Source: Saccharothrix sp. NRRL B-16314 (GTDB lineage Bacteria > Actinomycetota > Actinomycetes > Mycobacteriales > Pseudonocardiaceae). Taken from it: DNA of 64,000 nt. Positions 9,007-17,774 of the stretch are shown in pieces. Position 1 is the stretch's first letter, and each line of letters opens with the position of its first letter. The DNA is taken from contig NZ_JNXC01000008.1 in assembly GCF_000716595.1 (NCBI RefSeq), positions 186,001 to 250,000 of the forward strand, given 5' to 3'. The notes below the pieces were generated by a model, which did no database searches, was not told the DNA's origin, and saw only the letters and a program-made list of their open reading frames with translations. A program made the translations under genes and the position numbers.

Positions 9007-9975
9007 TCAGTGTTTCAACACCTTCTGGATCGCGGCCGTCAACTGCATGCGATCGGGCTGCACGGCGTGGTCCAACGCGAGGGCGAACGGCACCACGGCA
9101 CCGTCCGGCCTGGTCACCCGGACCGGCGGGGCGAGCAGGTCGAACCGCTCGGCCGCGGTGGCGAGGACCTCGGCCGCGAGGCCGCACATGCGGTTGGAGT
9201 CGTCGACCACCACCAGCCGGCCGGTCCGGGCCACCGACGCGGCCAGCCCGTCCCAGTCGAAGGGGTACGCGGTGCGCGGGTCGAACACCTCGACCGACAC
9301 CTCACCGGCCAGTTCCTCGGCGACCGCGAGCGCGTCGTGCACGAGGTGCCCGACCGCGACGACCGTGACGTCCTCGCCGTGCCGGTGCACCCGGCCGACG
9401 CCGAGCGGCACCGGGGCCAGCGCGTCGAAGTCGACGTCCACCCGCACCCCGAGCGCCGCCGCCGGCGCGAACACCACCACCGGGTCGTCGTCCCGGATGG
9501 CGGTGACCAGCAGGCCGTAGGCGTCCTCGGGGGTGGCCGGCACGACCGTCTTCACCCCCGCGTGGGCGAACAGGGCGTACGGGTGGTCGGAGTGCTGCCC
9601 GGCCCACCCGGTCTTCGACCCGGAGCCGGGCACAAGGTAGGTCACCGGCACGCGGGCCTGGCCGCCGGTCATGAGCGAGAACTTGTGCGCCTGGTTGACG
9701 ATCTGCTCGAACGCCAGGTACAGCAGGGCCGGGATCTGGAACTCGATCACCGGGCGGCGACCGAGCAACGCGGCTCCGGTGGCGAAGCCGGTGAACGCCT
9801 GCTCCGACAGCGGCGTGTCCAGCACCCGGTCCGGTCCGAACCGCTTGAGCAGGCCCGCGGTCACGTTCGAGACCGCGACGCGGACGTCCTCTCCCAGCAC
9901 GAACACCGCCGGGTCGCGCGCCATCTCGTCACCGAGCGCCCGGTTGAGCGCCTTCTGGTAGGACAACCACGGCAT
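9007..9975 (-). CDS. 2-oxo-acid dehydrogenase E1 component, beta subunit
   Basis: 322 residues starting at an ATG that shares one base with the E1 alpha stop (TGATG). The N-terminus MPWLSYQKALNRALGDEM and the thiamine-contact segment TPLSEQAFTGFATGAAL are typical of PDH/BCKDH E1 beta; the C-terminal transketolase-like domain includes EVFDPRTAYPFDWDG. Paired with E1 alpha it makes an alpha2beta2 enzyme that decarboxylates a 2-oxo acid with thiamine diphosphate. No E2 or E3 gene is in the window. The pair may therefore borrow the housekeeping E2/E3 or pass its acyl group to a carrier protein. Confidence 0.85.
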   Translation of the reverse strand: MPWLSYQKALNRALGDEMARDPAVFVLGEDVRVAVSNVTAGLLKRFGPDRVLDTPLSEQAFTGFATGAALLGRRPVIEFQIPALLYLAFEQIVNQAHKFSLMTGGQARVPVTYLVPGSGSKTGWAGQHSDHPYALFAHAGVKTVVPATPEDAYGLLVTAIRDDDPVVVFAPAAALGVRVDVDFDALAPVPLGVGRVHRHGEDVTVVAVGHLVHDALAVAEELAGEVSVEVFDPRTAYPFDWDGLAASVARTGRLVVVDDSNRMCGLAAEVLATAAERFDLLAPPVRVTRPDGAVVPFALALDHAVQPDRMQLTAAIQKVLKH

Positions 9976-10973
9976 CACCCACCACCGCCCGGACGCGCCC
10001 GCATCCCGGTGGCGTACAGGTGGTCGAGCGCGCCGACCGGGTCGGGGTGCGGGCTCTCCAGCGCGAACGCGACCGCCGCGTCCACAGTGGACTCGACTTC
10101 GGCGTCGACCAGTTCCCGTTCCGCCGCGGTCAACCTCGCACCCTGGATCACCACCGGGTCCCTCTGGCGTCCACTGTGGACCTCTTCGTCGTCGCGGTAG
10201 CGCACCCGGGCCTTGTGCTCCCACGTGTGGTGCGCGTCGAACCGGTAGGTCAGGCACTCGACCAACGACGGCCCGCCGCCCGCACGAGCGCGGTCCACCG
10301 CCTCACGTGCCACGCCCAGCACCGTCCGCGGGTCCATCCCGTCCACCGCCACCGAGGGCATCCCGAACGCCGCGCCCCGTCCGGTGATCGTGCCGGCAAC
10401 CGCGTCGGCCACGGTCAGGGTGGTGGCGTAACCGTTGTTCTCGCAGACGAACAGCACCGGCAGCCGCCACAGGGCGGCGAGGTTCATGGCCTCCAGCAGC
10501 ACGCCCTGGTTGACCGCGCCGTCACCGAAGAAGCTCACCGCGACCTGGTCGCGGCCCTCCTGCATGGCGGCCCAGGCCGCGCCGGCGGTGATGGCGCCGT
10601 TCGCGCCGACGATCGCGTTCGCGCCGAGGATGCCCAACCCGAAGTCCGCGGCGTGCATGGACCCGCCGCGCCCCCGGTTGAGCCCGGTGGCGCGGCCGGT
10701 CAGCTCGGCGAGCACCCTGGCGGGGTCGGCGCCCTTCGCGAGCACGTGCCCGTGCCCGCGGTGGGTGCTGGTGATCATGTCGTCCCCGCGCAGCGCCGCG
10801 CACACCCCGGCCGCGACGGCTTCCTGGCCGGTGTACGGGTGGATGCCGCCGACGATGTCGCCGGAGCGGACGAGCTCGACCGCCCGCTCCTCGAACCGGC
10901 GGATCAGCCGCACCGTCCGGTACAGGCCGATGTCGGTGTCCGGTGCCGGCCGCACCGCGGTCAGGCCCGCCAC
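9975..10973 (-). CDS. 2-oxo-acid dehydrogenase E1 component, alpha subunit
   Basis: 332 residues. The thiamine-diphosphate/Mg motif begins at GDGAVNQG (~150) and ends at the ENN ~30 residues later. HRGHGHVLAKG and the phosphorylation-loop-like region YRDDEEVH are also typical of E1 alpha. The start overlaps the dioxygenase gene by 13 bp. Position between dioxygenase/HmaS and E1 beta suggests a substrate from the hydroxyphenylpyruvate/hydroxyphenylglyoxylate route. The known parallel is the PDH-like pair used in phenylglycine formation of streptogramins, where phenylpyruvate is the substrate. Which 2-oxo acid is used here is inference. Confidence 0.85.
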   Translation of the reverse strand: MAGLTAVRPAPDTDIGLYRTVRLIRRFEERAVELVRSGDIVGGIHPYTGQEAVAAGVCAALRGDDMITSTHRGHGHVLAKGADPARVLAELTGRATGLNRGRGGSMHAADFGLGILGANAIVGANGAITAGAAWAAMQEGRDQVAVSFFGDGAVNQGVLLEAMNLAALWRLPVLFVCENNGYATTLTVADAVAGTITGRGAAFGMPSVAVDGMDPRTVLGVAREAVDRARAGGGPSLVECLTYRFDAHHTWEHKARVRYRDDEEVHSGRQRDPVVIQGARLTAAERELVDAEVESTVDAAVAFALESPHPDPVGALDHLYATGMRARPGGGG

Positions 10974-11860
10974 ACCGGAGGGCAGAACTCCGGGTCGGCG
11001 TAGTCGGGCCGGCCGTCCGGGGTGCGGCGCACGAGGGAGTCGTGGTTGTAGAGGGCGAGGCTGCCGTCGGACAGGGGGTACTCGCGATAGGCGTTGTCGC
11101 CGTCCTGGAGGTGCAGCGAGATCGCCTGACGCGGCCGGGACGCGTGGTTGGGTCCGCTGCCGTGGTAGGTGCGGCAGTGGTGGAAGCTCATGTGCCCCTT
11201 GGGGATGTTCATCGGGATCTTGGTCACCCGGGTGCCGTTGTGCGCGGCGTTGACCGAGAGCAGGTCCTCCAGGTGGTTCGCGTCCCGCTCGGCGAAGTGC
11301 TTGTTCGCGCTGTCGTCCGAGCCGACCTCCTCCCAGCGGTGGCTGCCGTCGACCATGGTGATCGTGCCCAGTTCCTCGTCGCAGTCGTGGAACGGGATGA
11401 AGGCGGTGAGCATCCGGTCCGACGAGGACGACAGCCAGTAGTGCTTGTCGAAGTGCCAGGGCACGACGTTGGACGGCTCGGCGGCGATCGGCGGCTTGTA
11501 GATCAGGGTCGACTGGAACACCCGGATCTCGTCGGCCTGCGCCAGGCGTGCGGCCACCGCGCCGAGCAGCGGCTTGAGCAGCGCCTTGGCGATCGGGTCG
11601 CTCTCGTAGTGCACGTAGTCGTTGTGCCGCTGCACGTCGCCGTTCTCGGGCGTCCAGTAGGCCAACCGCGGAGGTCGGGTCGGCAGCCGGCGGCTCCGCT
11701 CACCCGAGTAGTACCGGTCGACGGCGGCGGCCAGCTCGTCCACCTCGTCGTCGGAGAAGACCTTCTTCGACAGGTACCAGCCGTGCTCGGCGTAGAACCG
11801 GACCTCGTCGTCGGTCGGGAGCAGGGCGCGCTCCTGCTCGGTCAGCGTGAACTCGTGCAC
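10961..11860 (-). CDS. Phytanoyl-CoA dioxygenase-family Fe(II)/2-oxoglutarate oxygenase
   Basis: 299 residues, GTG start preceded by a purine-rich GGGGAGAG. The iron-binding HxD is in WHFDKHYW (~137) and the distal His in YHGSGPN (~233), followed by the 2-oxoglutarate-binding Arg in RQAISLHL. PhyH-family enzymes hydroxylate, halogenate or desaturate small molecules or carrier-bound acids; the Asp in HFD is kept, so hydroxylation is expected, not halogenation. It follows hmaS by 15 bp. The substrate is unknown; the aromatic amino acid or the growing acyl chain are candidates. Confidence 0.8.
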   Translation of the reverse strand: MHEFTLTEQERALLPTDDEVRFYAEHGWYLSKKVFSDDEVDELAAAVDRYYSGERSRRLPTRPPRLAYWTPENGDVQRHNDYVHYESDPIAKALLKPLLGAVAARLAQADEIRVFQSTLIYKPPIAAEPSNVVPWHFDKHYWLSSSSDRMLTAFIPFHDCDEELGTITMVDGSHRWEEVGSDDSANKHFAERDANHLEDLLSVNAAHNGTRVTKIPMNIPKGHMSFHHCRTYHGSGPNHASRPRQAISLHLQDGDNAYREYPLSDGSLALYNHDSLVRRTPDGRPDYADPEFCPPVWRA

Positions 11861-11875
11861 CGTGGTCTCTCCCCT

Positions 11876-12964
11876 TCAGCCGGCAGTAGTGCCGGACAGT
11901 TCGCCCCGCTTCGCCTCGTACAGCGCCTTGATGTTCCCGCTGCCGAAGGTCAGCGCGCCCCGCCGCTCGATGATCTCCAGGAACAACGTCCGGCGCACGT
12001 GCATCGACTCGGTGAAGATCTGGAGCAACTGGCCCCAGTGGTCCCGGTCGACCAGCACGCCGAGCTCGCGCAGCTCGTCCAGCGGCGCGTCCAGGTGGCC
12101 CACCCGCTCTTCGAGCGTGTCGTAGTAGGTGCTCGGCGTGCCGAGGAACCGCACGCCCTTGTCGCCGAGCGTGCCCACCGCCTTGACGATGTCGTCGGTG
12201 CCGAACGCGACGTGCTGCACGCCCGCGCCCGCGTGCCAGGTCAGGAAGTTGTCGATCTGGCCGGGCCGGCGCTGCGGGTCGGGCTCGATCAACGTGAAGG
12301 TGACCTGCCCGGACGAGCTCTGCACCACCTTGGAGTCCATGCCCTGGCCGCCGACCTCGACGTACTCCTCGAAGATCTGGGTGAAGCCGAACACGTCCAC
12401 GTAGTACCGGGCGGTCGGGGTGAGGCCGCCCGCGGGCACGCAGATCGCGATGTGGTCGATCGCGCGCAGCACCTTGTCGTCCGTGTCCGGTTCGGGGTCG
12501 GTCACCTCGATCGCACCGGGCAGGAACGCGCGCCGCGAGCCGTGCCGCTCGACCAGCCGGTGCGTCACGTCGGAGAAGCCGGACACCTCGGCCACGATCA
12601 CCCGCTGGTCCTGCCCGCCCGGCCCTTCGGTCGCGTACTCGCGTGGCGGCGACACCGATTCGGCGCCGCGCTCGGTGAGGCCGCGGTAGGCGGCTCCGAC
12701 GTCGTCCACGCCGATCCCGATGACCGCCACGCCGTCGCCGTGCCGGCGCACGTACTCGGTCGCCGGGTGGCCCGGCACCAGACCGGTGGTCAGCACGACC
12801 TGGATGTCGCCCTGCCGCAGCAGCAGCGAGCGCTGGTCCTCCAGCCCGGTCTCGGGGCCGCCCTGGCCGCAGACCTTGAACCCGAACGCGGTGCAGAGGT
12901 AGAACGCCGCCTGCCTCGCGTCACCCACGTACAGCTCGATGTGGTCAATCCCGGACGTGTTCAT
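11876..12964 (-). CDS. hmaS: 4-hydroxymandelate synthase (HPPD-like non-haem iron dioxygenase)
   Basis: 362 residues with two vicinal-oxygen-chelate domains. Iron ligands are in IDHIAICV (~171), GVQHVAFG (~249) and FLEIIERRGA (~328), with the C-terminal GNIKALYEAKRGEL helix. Sequence alone could be 4-hydroxyphenylpyruvate dioxygenase. The nearby 4-hydroxymandelate oxidase and HpgT-like aminotransferase make hydroxymandelate synthase much more likely: it turns 4-hydroxyphenylpyruvate into (S)-4-hydroxymandelate and CO2. The start overlaps the carrier-protein gene by 20 bp, so the two are co-translated. An HPPD-versus-HmaS active-site alignment would settle it. Confidence 0.82.
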   Translation of the reverse strand: MNTSGIDHIELYVGDARQAAFYLCTAFGFKVCGQGGPETGLEDQRSLLLRQGDIQVVLTTGLVPGHPATEYVRRHGDGVAVIGIGVDDVGAAYRGLTERGAESVSPPREYATEGPGGQDQRVIVAEVSGFSDVTHRLVERHGSRRAFLPGAIEVTDPEPDTDDKVLRAIDHIAICVPAGGLTPTARYYVDVFGFTQIFEEYVEVGGQGMDSKVVQSSSGQVTFTLIEPDPQRRPGQIDNFLTWHAGAGVQHVAFGTDDIVKAVGTLGDKGVRFLGTPSTYYDTLEERVGHLDAPLDELRELGVLVDRDHWGQLLQIFTESMHVRRTLFLEIIERRGALTFGSGNIKALYEAKRGELSGTTAG

Positions 12965-13199
12965 CAGGCATCCCGATCACTTCCCGGAGCACGTCAGCGG
13001 CTCCCGAGACGGTGGTCATGCGGCCGTACTGGCCGCTGTCGAGTTCCATGCGCACGCCGTAGCGCTGTTCCACCTGGTGCACGAGCCACGCCAGCTCCAT
13101 CGACTCGATCAGCTCGGGGACGTCGTCCGCCGGTCTGCCGTCGAGGCTGGCGAGCATCGCCAGGACGTCGTCCCGGTCGGGGGTGTCGTCCTGGCTCAC
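12945..13199 (-). CDS. Discrete acyl carrier protein
   Basis: 84 residues, GTG start in a GTGA overlap with the upstream AMP-ligase, so probably its dedicated carrier. The expected phosphopantetheine Ser lies in PELIESMELAWLV at the start of helix 2; the usual D-S-L is E-S-M. The fold otherwise fits a four-helix ACP (VHQVEQRYGVRM follows). It sits between the ligase and hmaS. It could accept an aryl group either from the ligase or from the E1 enzyme. Confidence 0.65.
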   Translation of the reverse strand: MSQDDTPDRDDVLAMLASLDGRPADDVPELIESMELAWLVHQVEQRYGVRMELDSGQYGRMTTVSGAADVLREVIGMPDEHVRD

Positions 13200-14620
13200 C
13201 GCGGCACTCCGTTCCCGGCCGCACCCGCGACCTCGCGGAGCACCGAGCGGTCGCGCACCAGCTTTCCCGTCGTGGTGCGCGGCATCGCGTCGAGCACGTG
13301 CACCCGCCGTGGTCTCTTGTAGGCGGCGAGCCGTTCGGCCAGTCCCGCCTGGACGGTCGCCGCCGTGGCCGGGGCGTCGAGCTGCGCGTAGGCCGTGATC
13401 ACGTCGTCGTGCAGCACGACGGCCGCGATCACCCCGGGCAGTTCGGCCAGCGTCGCCTCCACCTCGGTCAGGTCGACCTTCAGGCCGCCGACCGACACCT
13501 GCGAGTCGAGGCGCCCCTTGACCGTCACGAGGCCGGTGTCCGGGTCGACGGTGCCCGCGTCGCGGGTGCGCAGCCAGCCGTCCGCCCACCGCTCCGGATC
13601 GGACAGGCCGACGTAGGGCGACCGCGGCAGGCTCACCAGCAGCTCGCCGTCGCGCTCCACCACCGCGAGGCCCGGCGCTGGGGTGAGCGCGGGTCGGTGC
13701 TCGCCGAACAGGTCGGTCGCGATCACGCCGACCTCGGTCATCCCCCACATGTTGCCCAGCGGCACGCCGTACTTGTCGGTGAAGGCGGTCGCGGTCGCGG
13801 CGGGCACCGCTTCGCCACCGGTGGTCATGCGCTTGAGTTGCGGCAGGGACGGAGGGTCCACAACGGACGTGAGCAGGCCGATGTGGAACGGCACGCCCAG
13901 CACCGTCGCCGGGGTGGCTTCGGCGGCCACCGCGTCCAGCACGCTGTCGCCGGTGAGCCGTTCGGGCGGCCTGATCTGCACGCCCGCGTGCAGGCCGTAG
14001 AGCAGCGCGCCGACGAGCCCCAGGACGTGCACCATCGAGGCCAGCACGACGATCCGCTCGCCCGGCAGCGGCACGCCGTCGATCCGGGTGTACCGCTCGA
14101 CCTCGGCGATCAGGTCGGCGGCCGTGCGGCCGATCACCTTGGACGGCCCGGTGGAGCCGGAGCTGAACTGGATCACCGCGTGCGGTGTCGCCGCGGGACG
14201 GCCGGCACGGGCCGTGACGGTCTCCTCGACCTCCGCGAACGCGCTGAGCGGCGAGCTGGTGATCCGTCCCGGTTCGACCACCACCTGCGGTGCGAGCCGG
14301 CCGAGCGCGGCGTCGACCTCGAACGCGGTCAGGCGGTGGTCGAGGAGGCTGACCTGGGCGCCGATGCGCCACCCGGCGAGCAGGTTCGCCACGTACGCCA
14401 CCGACGGCGGCAGGCGCAGCGCGAGCGACCCGCCCGCGCGCAGTCCCGCCCCCGTCAGGCGTTCCTGCCGGTCGGCGACCATCCGGCGCAGCGCGGACCG
14501 GTCGACCGGTCCGCCCGAATACAGGCAGACATCGTCGTCCGCGCCCCGGAGCAGAATCTCGTCCACCCATTCCGGACTCGTCACGAGTTCGAATCCGGGC
14601 GACGCCAGGCCTTTCGTCAT
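13196..14620 (-). CDS. Free-standing AMP-forming acyl/aryl ligase 1
   Basis: 474 residues from ATG 14620, chosen over a GTG 24 bp upstream because GGGAGACCTG directly precedes it. Adenylation motifs are intact: P-loop FSSGSTGPSKV, WGMTEVG, the GRLDSQVSVGG hinge region and the catalytic Lys in PRTTTGKLVRD. It is shorter than an NRPS A domain and resembles benzoate/fatty-acid:carrier ligases. It overlaps the carrier gene by 4 bp, so it likely loads that carrier. No specificity code can be read reliably. Confidence 0.8.
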   Translation of the reverse strand: MTKGLASPGFELVTSPEWVDEILLRGADDDVCLYSGGPVDRSALRRMVADRQERLTGAGLRAGGSLALRLPPSVAYVANLLAGWRIGAQVSLLDHRLTAFEVDAALGRLAPQVVVEPGRITSSPLSAFAEVEETVTARAGRPAATPHAVIQFSSGSTGPSKVIGRTAADLIAEVERYTRIDGVPLPGERIVVLASMVHVLGLVGALLYGLHAGVQIRPPERLTGDSVLDAVAAEATPATVLGVPFHIGLLTSVVDPPSLPQLKRMTTGGEAVPAATATAFTDKYGVPLGNMWGMTEVGVIATDLFGEHRPALTPAPGLAVVERDGELLVSLPRSPYVGLSDPERWADGWLRTRDAGTVDPDTGLVTVKGRLDSQVSVGGLKVDLTEVEATLAELPGVIAAVVLHDDVITAYAQLDAPATAATVQAGLAERLAAYKRPRRVHVLDAMPRTTTGKLVRDRSVLREVAGAAGNGVPR

Positions 14621-14727
14621 CAGGTCTCCCGCCTGGTCCCGCACAGCTCTTCGAAAAGTTTCGCAGAAGTTTCGGGGAAATCACGGTCCGAATGTGAAGA
14701 ATCGTACGTCACGGTTCACCCGACGCA

Positions 14728-16077
14728 CTATCGGCCAATCGGCCGCGATGGATCATCATCTTCGCCGAGCGAACGCACGTCATTCACCAGTGCGGCCAGC
14801 CGATCGAGGCCGCGGTCGATCTGCTCGACCGGGACGACGCTGCACGAAAGGCGCAGCGCACGGATTCCCGAAGTGTCGTCGTAGAAATGACCCATTGGTG
14901 TCCACAACACACCGAAATCGCGCGCCGACCGTTCCAGGAGCAGGTCGTCCGCCACGAACGGGACGGTGACCACGACGAAGAACCCGCCGGTCGGCGCGGT
15001 CCACGTGACGTCCGATCCGGGTGGGAAGCGGTCCGCCAGCCCGGTCACGAGGTGCCGCAGGTTCCGGTCGTAGAGCTTCCGCTCGCGGTCGGTCGCGCCG
15101 GCGAGGCGGCAGCCGTGCGCCAGCAGCTTGCCGCCGACGACGGCCTGCGCGATCGGCGACGTGTTCACCGTGAGCATGCTCTTGATCTTCGACAGCTGGT
15201 CGGCGAACAGGCCGATCGTGCCGTCGGCGCCGGATACCCGCTGGTCGGCGACCAGGTAGCCGACGCGTGCGCCGGGCAGCACCGACTTGGCGAACGAGCC
15301 CAGGTAGACGACGCGGCGGTCCGCGTCCAAGGCCTTGAGCGTCGGCACCCGGTCCGCGTCGCCGTGGAACAGCCCGTACGGGTTGTCCTCGATCAGCAGG
15401 ACGTCCTCGGCCGCCGCGACCTCCAGCAGCCGCTGCCTGGTCGACAGGTCCAGGCTGAGCCCCGACGGGTTGGCGAAGTCGGGCACGACGTAGCAGGCGC
15501 GCGGCCGGCGACCGGCTGCGCGTTCCCGGCGGATCACCGCGACCAGGTCCTCCAGGTCGATCCCGTTCTCCCCGGTCCGGACCGGGCGCACGGGCAGGTC
15601 GACCAACCGCGCCGCGCCGGTCAGCCCGACGTACGTCGGCGACACCGCGAGCAGCACGTCGCGTTCGTCGGCCCGCAGCGCGCGCAGCACGAGGAACATC
15701 GCTTCTTGGCAACCGGCGGTGACCACGACCGATTCCGGGTCGACCGTGATGTCCTCGTCCAGGCGGAGATTTTCCGCGATCAGTTCGTGGATGATCCCCT
15801 TGGTCCGACCGTACTGCAATACGGTGCGCCGCACCTGTTCCTCGGTGAGGTGCCGGGAGAGGTGCCGGGAGAAGATGCGCAGATATCGGTGCACGTCCTC
15901 CAGGTCGAAGAACTCCTCGCTCGGCCTACCGGCGGCCAGCGGTATCGCGTCCGGATAGTGGATCGCCACCTCGTTGAGGAAATTCATCGAGTTCAGGGCC
16001 GGATCTTCCAGCGCGCCGAACAACGTGCCGGTGGCCAGGTCGGCGATGTCCTCGGAGGTGGCCGGCGACGTGGTCAC
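14728..16077 (-). CDS. hpgT: PLP-dependent aminotransferase, 4-hydroxyphenylglycine-type
   Basis: 449 residues of fold-type I, MocR/HpgT-like subgroup without a DNA-binding domain. The PLP Lys is in GSFAKSVLPGARVGY (~262); DFANPSG and EDNPYGLF are the cofactor-contact segments. In glycopeptide, CDA and nocardicin clusters this family transaminates 4-hydroxyphenylglyoxylate to L-4-hydroxyphenylglycine, often using tyrosine as donor so that hydroxyphenylpyruvate is regenerated. The GTG start overlaps the stop of the condensation-PCP gene (GTGA). With hmaS and hmo it completes the Hpg pathway. Confidence 0.82.
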   Translation of the reverse strand: MTTSPATSEDIADLATGTLFGALEDPALNSMNFLNEVAIHYPDAIPLAAGRPSEEFFDLEDVHRYLRIFSRHLSRHLTEEQVRRTVLQYGRTKGIIHELIAENLRLDEDITVDPESVVVTAGCQEAMFLVLRALRADERDVLLAVSPTYVGLTGAARLVDLPVRPVRTGENGIDLEDLVAVIRRERAAGRRPRACYVVPDFANPSGLSLDLSTRQRLLEVAAAEDVLLIEDNPYGLFHGDADRVPTLKALDADRRVVYLGSFAKSVLPGARVGYLVADQRVSGADGTIGLFADQLSKIKSMLTVNTSPIAQAVVGGKLLAHGCRLAGATDRERKLYDRNLRHLVTGLADRFPPGSDVTWTAPTGGFFVVVTVPFVADDLLLERSARDFGVLWTPMGHFYDDTSGIRALRLSCSVVPVEQIDRGLDRLAALVNDVRSLGEDDDPSRPIGR

Positions 16078-17771
16078 CTCCCCGCACCACCGGTGGTCCG
16101 GCGGCGTTCACGGGTGGCCATGACGGCGCTGAGCAGGTCGTCCAGCTCGTCGTCGGACAACTGCGCCAACCGGGCCTCCCGATCGGCCTCAGCCACCCGG
16201 TCCTCCCGGGCGGATTCCAGCTCCGACGACACGAACTCCGCGAGCGCGGCGATGGTCGGCGAGGTGAAGATGCGCGGAAGGGCCAGGGTGACGCCGTAGG
16301 TGTCGGCGACGAGCGAGGCGAACCGGACCGCCGTGAGCGATCCCCCGCCCAGGCCGAACAGGTTGTCGTGCACGCCGACCTGGTCGAGCCCGGGGAGCAG
16401 GTCGACCCAGGTCTTGGCCATGGCCTGCTCGATCTCACCCCGCGACGGCACCGCACTCGCGTCCACGCCGGTCTCCACGGGCCCTGCGGCGGCGGACCGG
16501 ACCGCGCCGCTCGGTGACGGCCCGGTCGGCAACGGTCCTGCCGGCAACGGTTCGGACGCGGCGGACCACGTGCCCTCGGGAACCGGCACCGGCAGCTCCG
16601 ACACCGCGCCGTCCGCGGTCACGTGCTCCAGCACCGCCACCACCGACGACAGCAACCAGTCTGCGAACCTCGGGTCGGTGCGGTGCTCCAAGGTCAGTGC
16701 GCCGCTCTCGTCCGCACGCAGGTCGACATCAGCTTCGGCGGCACCCGTCAGGACGACGTGGCTCCGCACGGTCACGCCGGGAAGGTCCAGCGCGGGCGCG
16801 GCAGGCGCCGGAGAGGTGAACCGCGCCACGCCGGCGAGGTCTACCCCCAGTTCCCCGGCGAGCACCGTGAGCGGAACCTCGTTGTGCGACAACGCTTGTG
16901 CCGCAGCGCCCTGCACCCGGACGAGCAGGTCGGCGAAGGTCGGCTCGCCCGTCAAGGACACCCGGACCGGAACCACGTCGGCGAACGGTCCCGCGATCGA
17001 CTCCAGCTCCACCCGGATGCGACCACTCACCGGGGCTCCGATCACGACATCGGCCTGGCCCGCGAACCGGCACAGCACCACCGCGTACCCGGCGAGGAAC
17101 GCCGTAGACAGGGTGGCGCCGACCTGTTCCGCCACGGCGGCCAGTCGCCGGACCGCAGCCGGGTCGACCACCGCGGTCAGCGACGCGGCACGGTGTCCGG
17201 ACGGGAGCCGCGACGGTCCGGGAGCATCGCGCAACACCTCGCGCCAGTGCTCCAGCTGACGTGCCAACTCCTCACCGCACAACCGCTCACGTTGCCACAC
17301 GGCGTAATCACCGTAGTCCATCCACGACCCAGGCACCGTCGATGAACCGTCGCAGTACACAGTGGACAGTTCGGCGAGCAGCATCGCCAGCGCGGGACCA
17401 TCGGCCACGACCCGGTGCGCCACCAGCACGAAAAGCCACCGGTCCGCACCGACCTCGATCACCGCGGCCCTCACCAACGGCTCGGTCGAGAGGTCGAACG
17501 GCCGCTCGGCCAACTCCGCGGCGATCGACTCGGCCCGCTCCACGTCACCGGGCAGCACGACGTGCTCCACCACCACACGCCCCGTCTCCGAGACGACCTG
17601 CTCCCTGGAGGCGGTGACATTCGTCCGGAGAATCGAGTTCCGTGCGACCACGACGTCCATCGCCCGTTGCAGCGCAACGGGATCGACCGGACCGTCCAGC
17701 CAGGTCGCGTGGGACAAGGCCGCGGGCAGGGACAGCGCCCACGCCTGTGCGAACGACAGCGGATACCGCAC
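16074..17771 (-). CDS. Condensation-carrier (C-PCP) didomain with altered catalytic motif
   Basis: 565 residues, GTG start with GGGAGGT 5 bp upstream. The condensation domain spans ~1-400; its HHxxxDG motif reads HRVVADG (~117-123), so the second, catalytic His is Arg. A proline/alanine-rich linker leads to a normal PCP (~445-520) with the Ser in GLGGGSLTAVRF. A charged helical tail (LSDDELDDLLSAV) follows, resembling docking or communication helices. The Arg change suggests the C domain is a non-catalytic scaffold or uses another mechanism; the CGG codon is clear. Flanked by hpgT and an AMP-ligase, so the PCP probably carries an amino acid such as Hpg. Confidence 0.82.
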   Translation of the reverse strand: MRYPLSFAQAWALSLPAALSHATWLDGPVDPVALQRAMDVVVARNSILRTNVTASREQVVSETGRVVVEHVVLPGDVERAESIAAELAERPFDLSTEPLVRAAVIEVGADRWLFVLVAHRVVADGPALAMLLAELSTVYCDGSSTVPGSWMDYGDYAVWQRERLCGEELARQLEHWREVLRDAPGPSRLPSGHRAASLTAVVDPAAVRRLAAVAEQVGATLSTAFLAGYAVVLCRFAGQADVVIGAPVSGRIRVELESIAGPFADVVPVRVSLTGEPTFADLLVRVQGAAAQALSHNEVPLTVLAGELGVDLAGVARFTSPAPAAPALDLPGVTVRSHVVLTGAAEADVDLRADESGALTLEHRTDPRFADWLLSSVVAVLEHVTADGAVSELPVPVPEGTWSAASEPLPAGPLPTGPSPSGAVRSAAAGPVETGVDASAVPSRGEIEQAMAKTWVDLLPGLDQVGVHDNLFGLGGGSLTAVRFASLVADTYGVTLALPRIFTSPTIAALAEFVSSELESAREDRVAEADREARLAQLSDDELDDLLSAVMATRERRRTTGGAGR

Positions 17772-17774
17772 GAG

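Noticed and set aside
11876..12964. 4-hydroxyphenylpyruvate dioxygenase of tyrosine catabolism
   Set aside because: Cannot be excluded by motif reading, but no homogentisate genes are near, whereas hmo and hpgT are.
10943..14884. 1313-codon plus-strand open frame opposite the hmaS/ligase genes
   Set aside because: Antisense mirror of well-supported minus-strand genes; Arg/Val/His-rich, no domain pattern.
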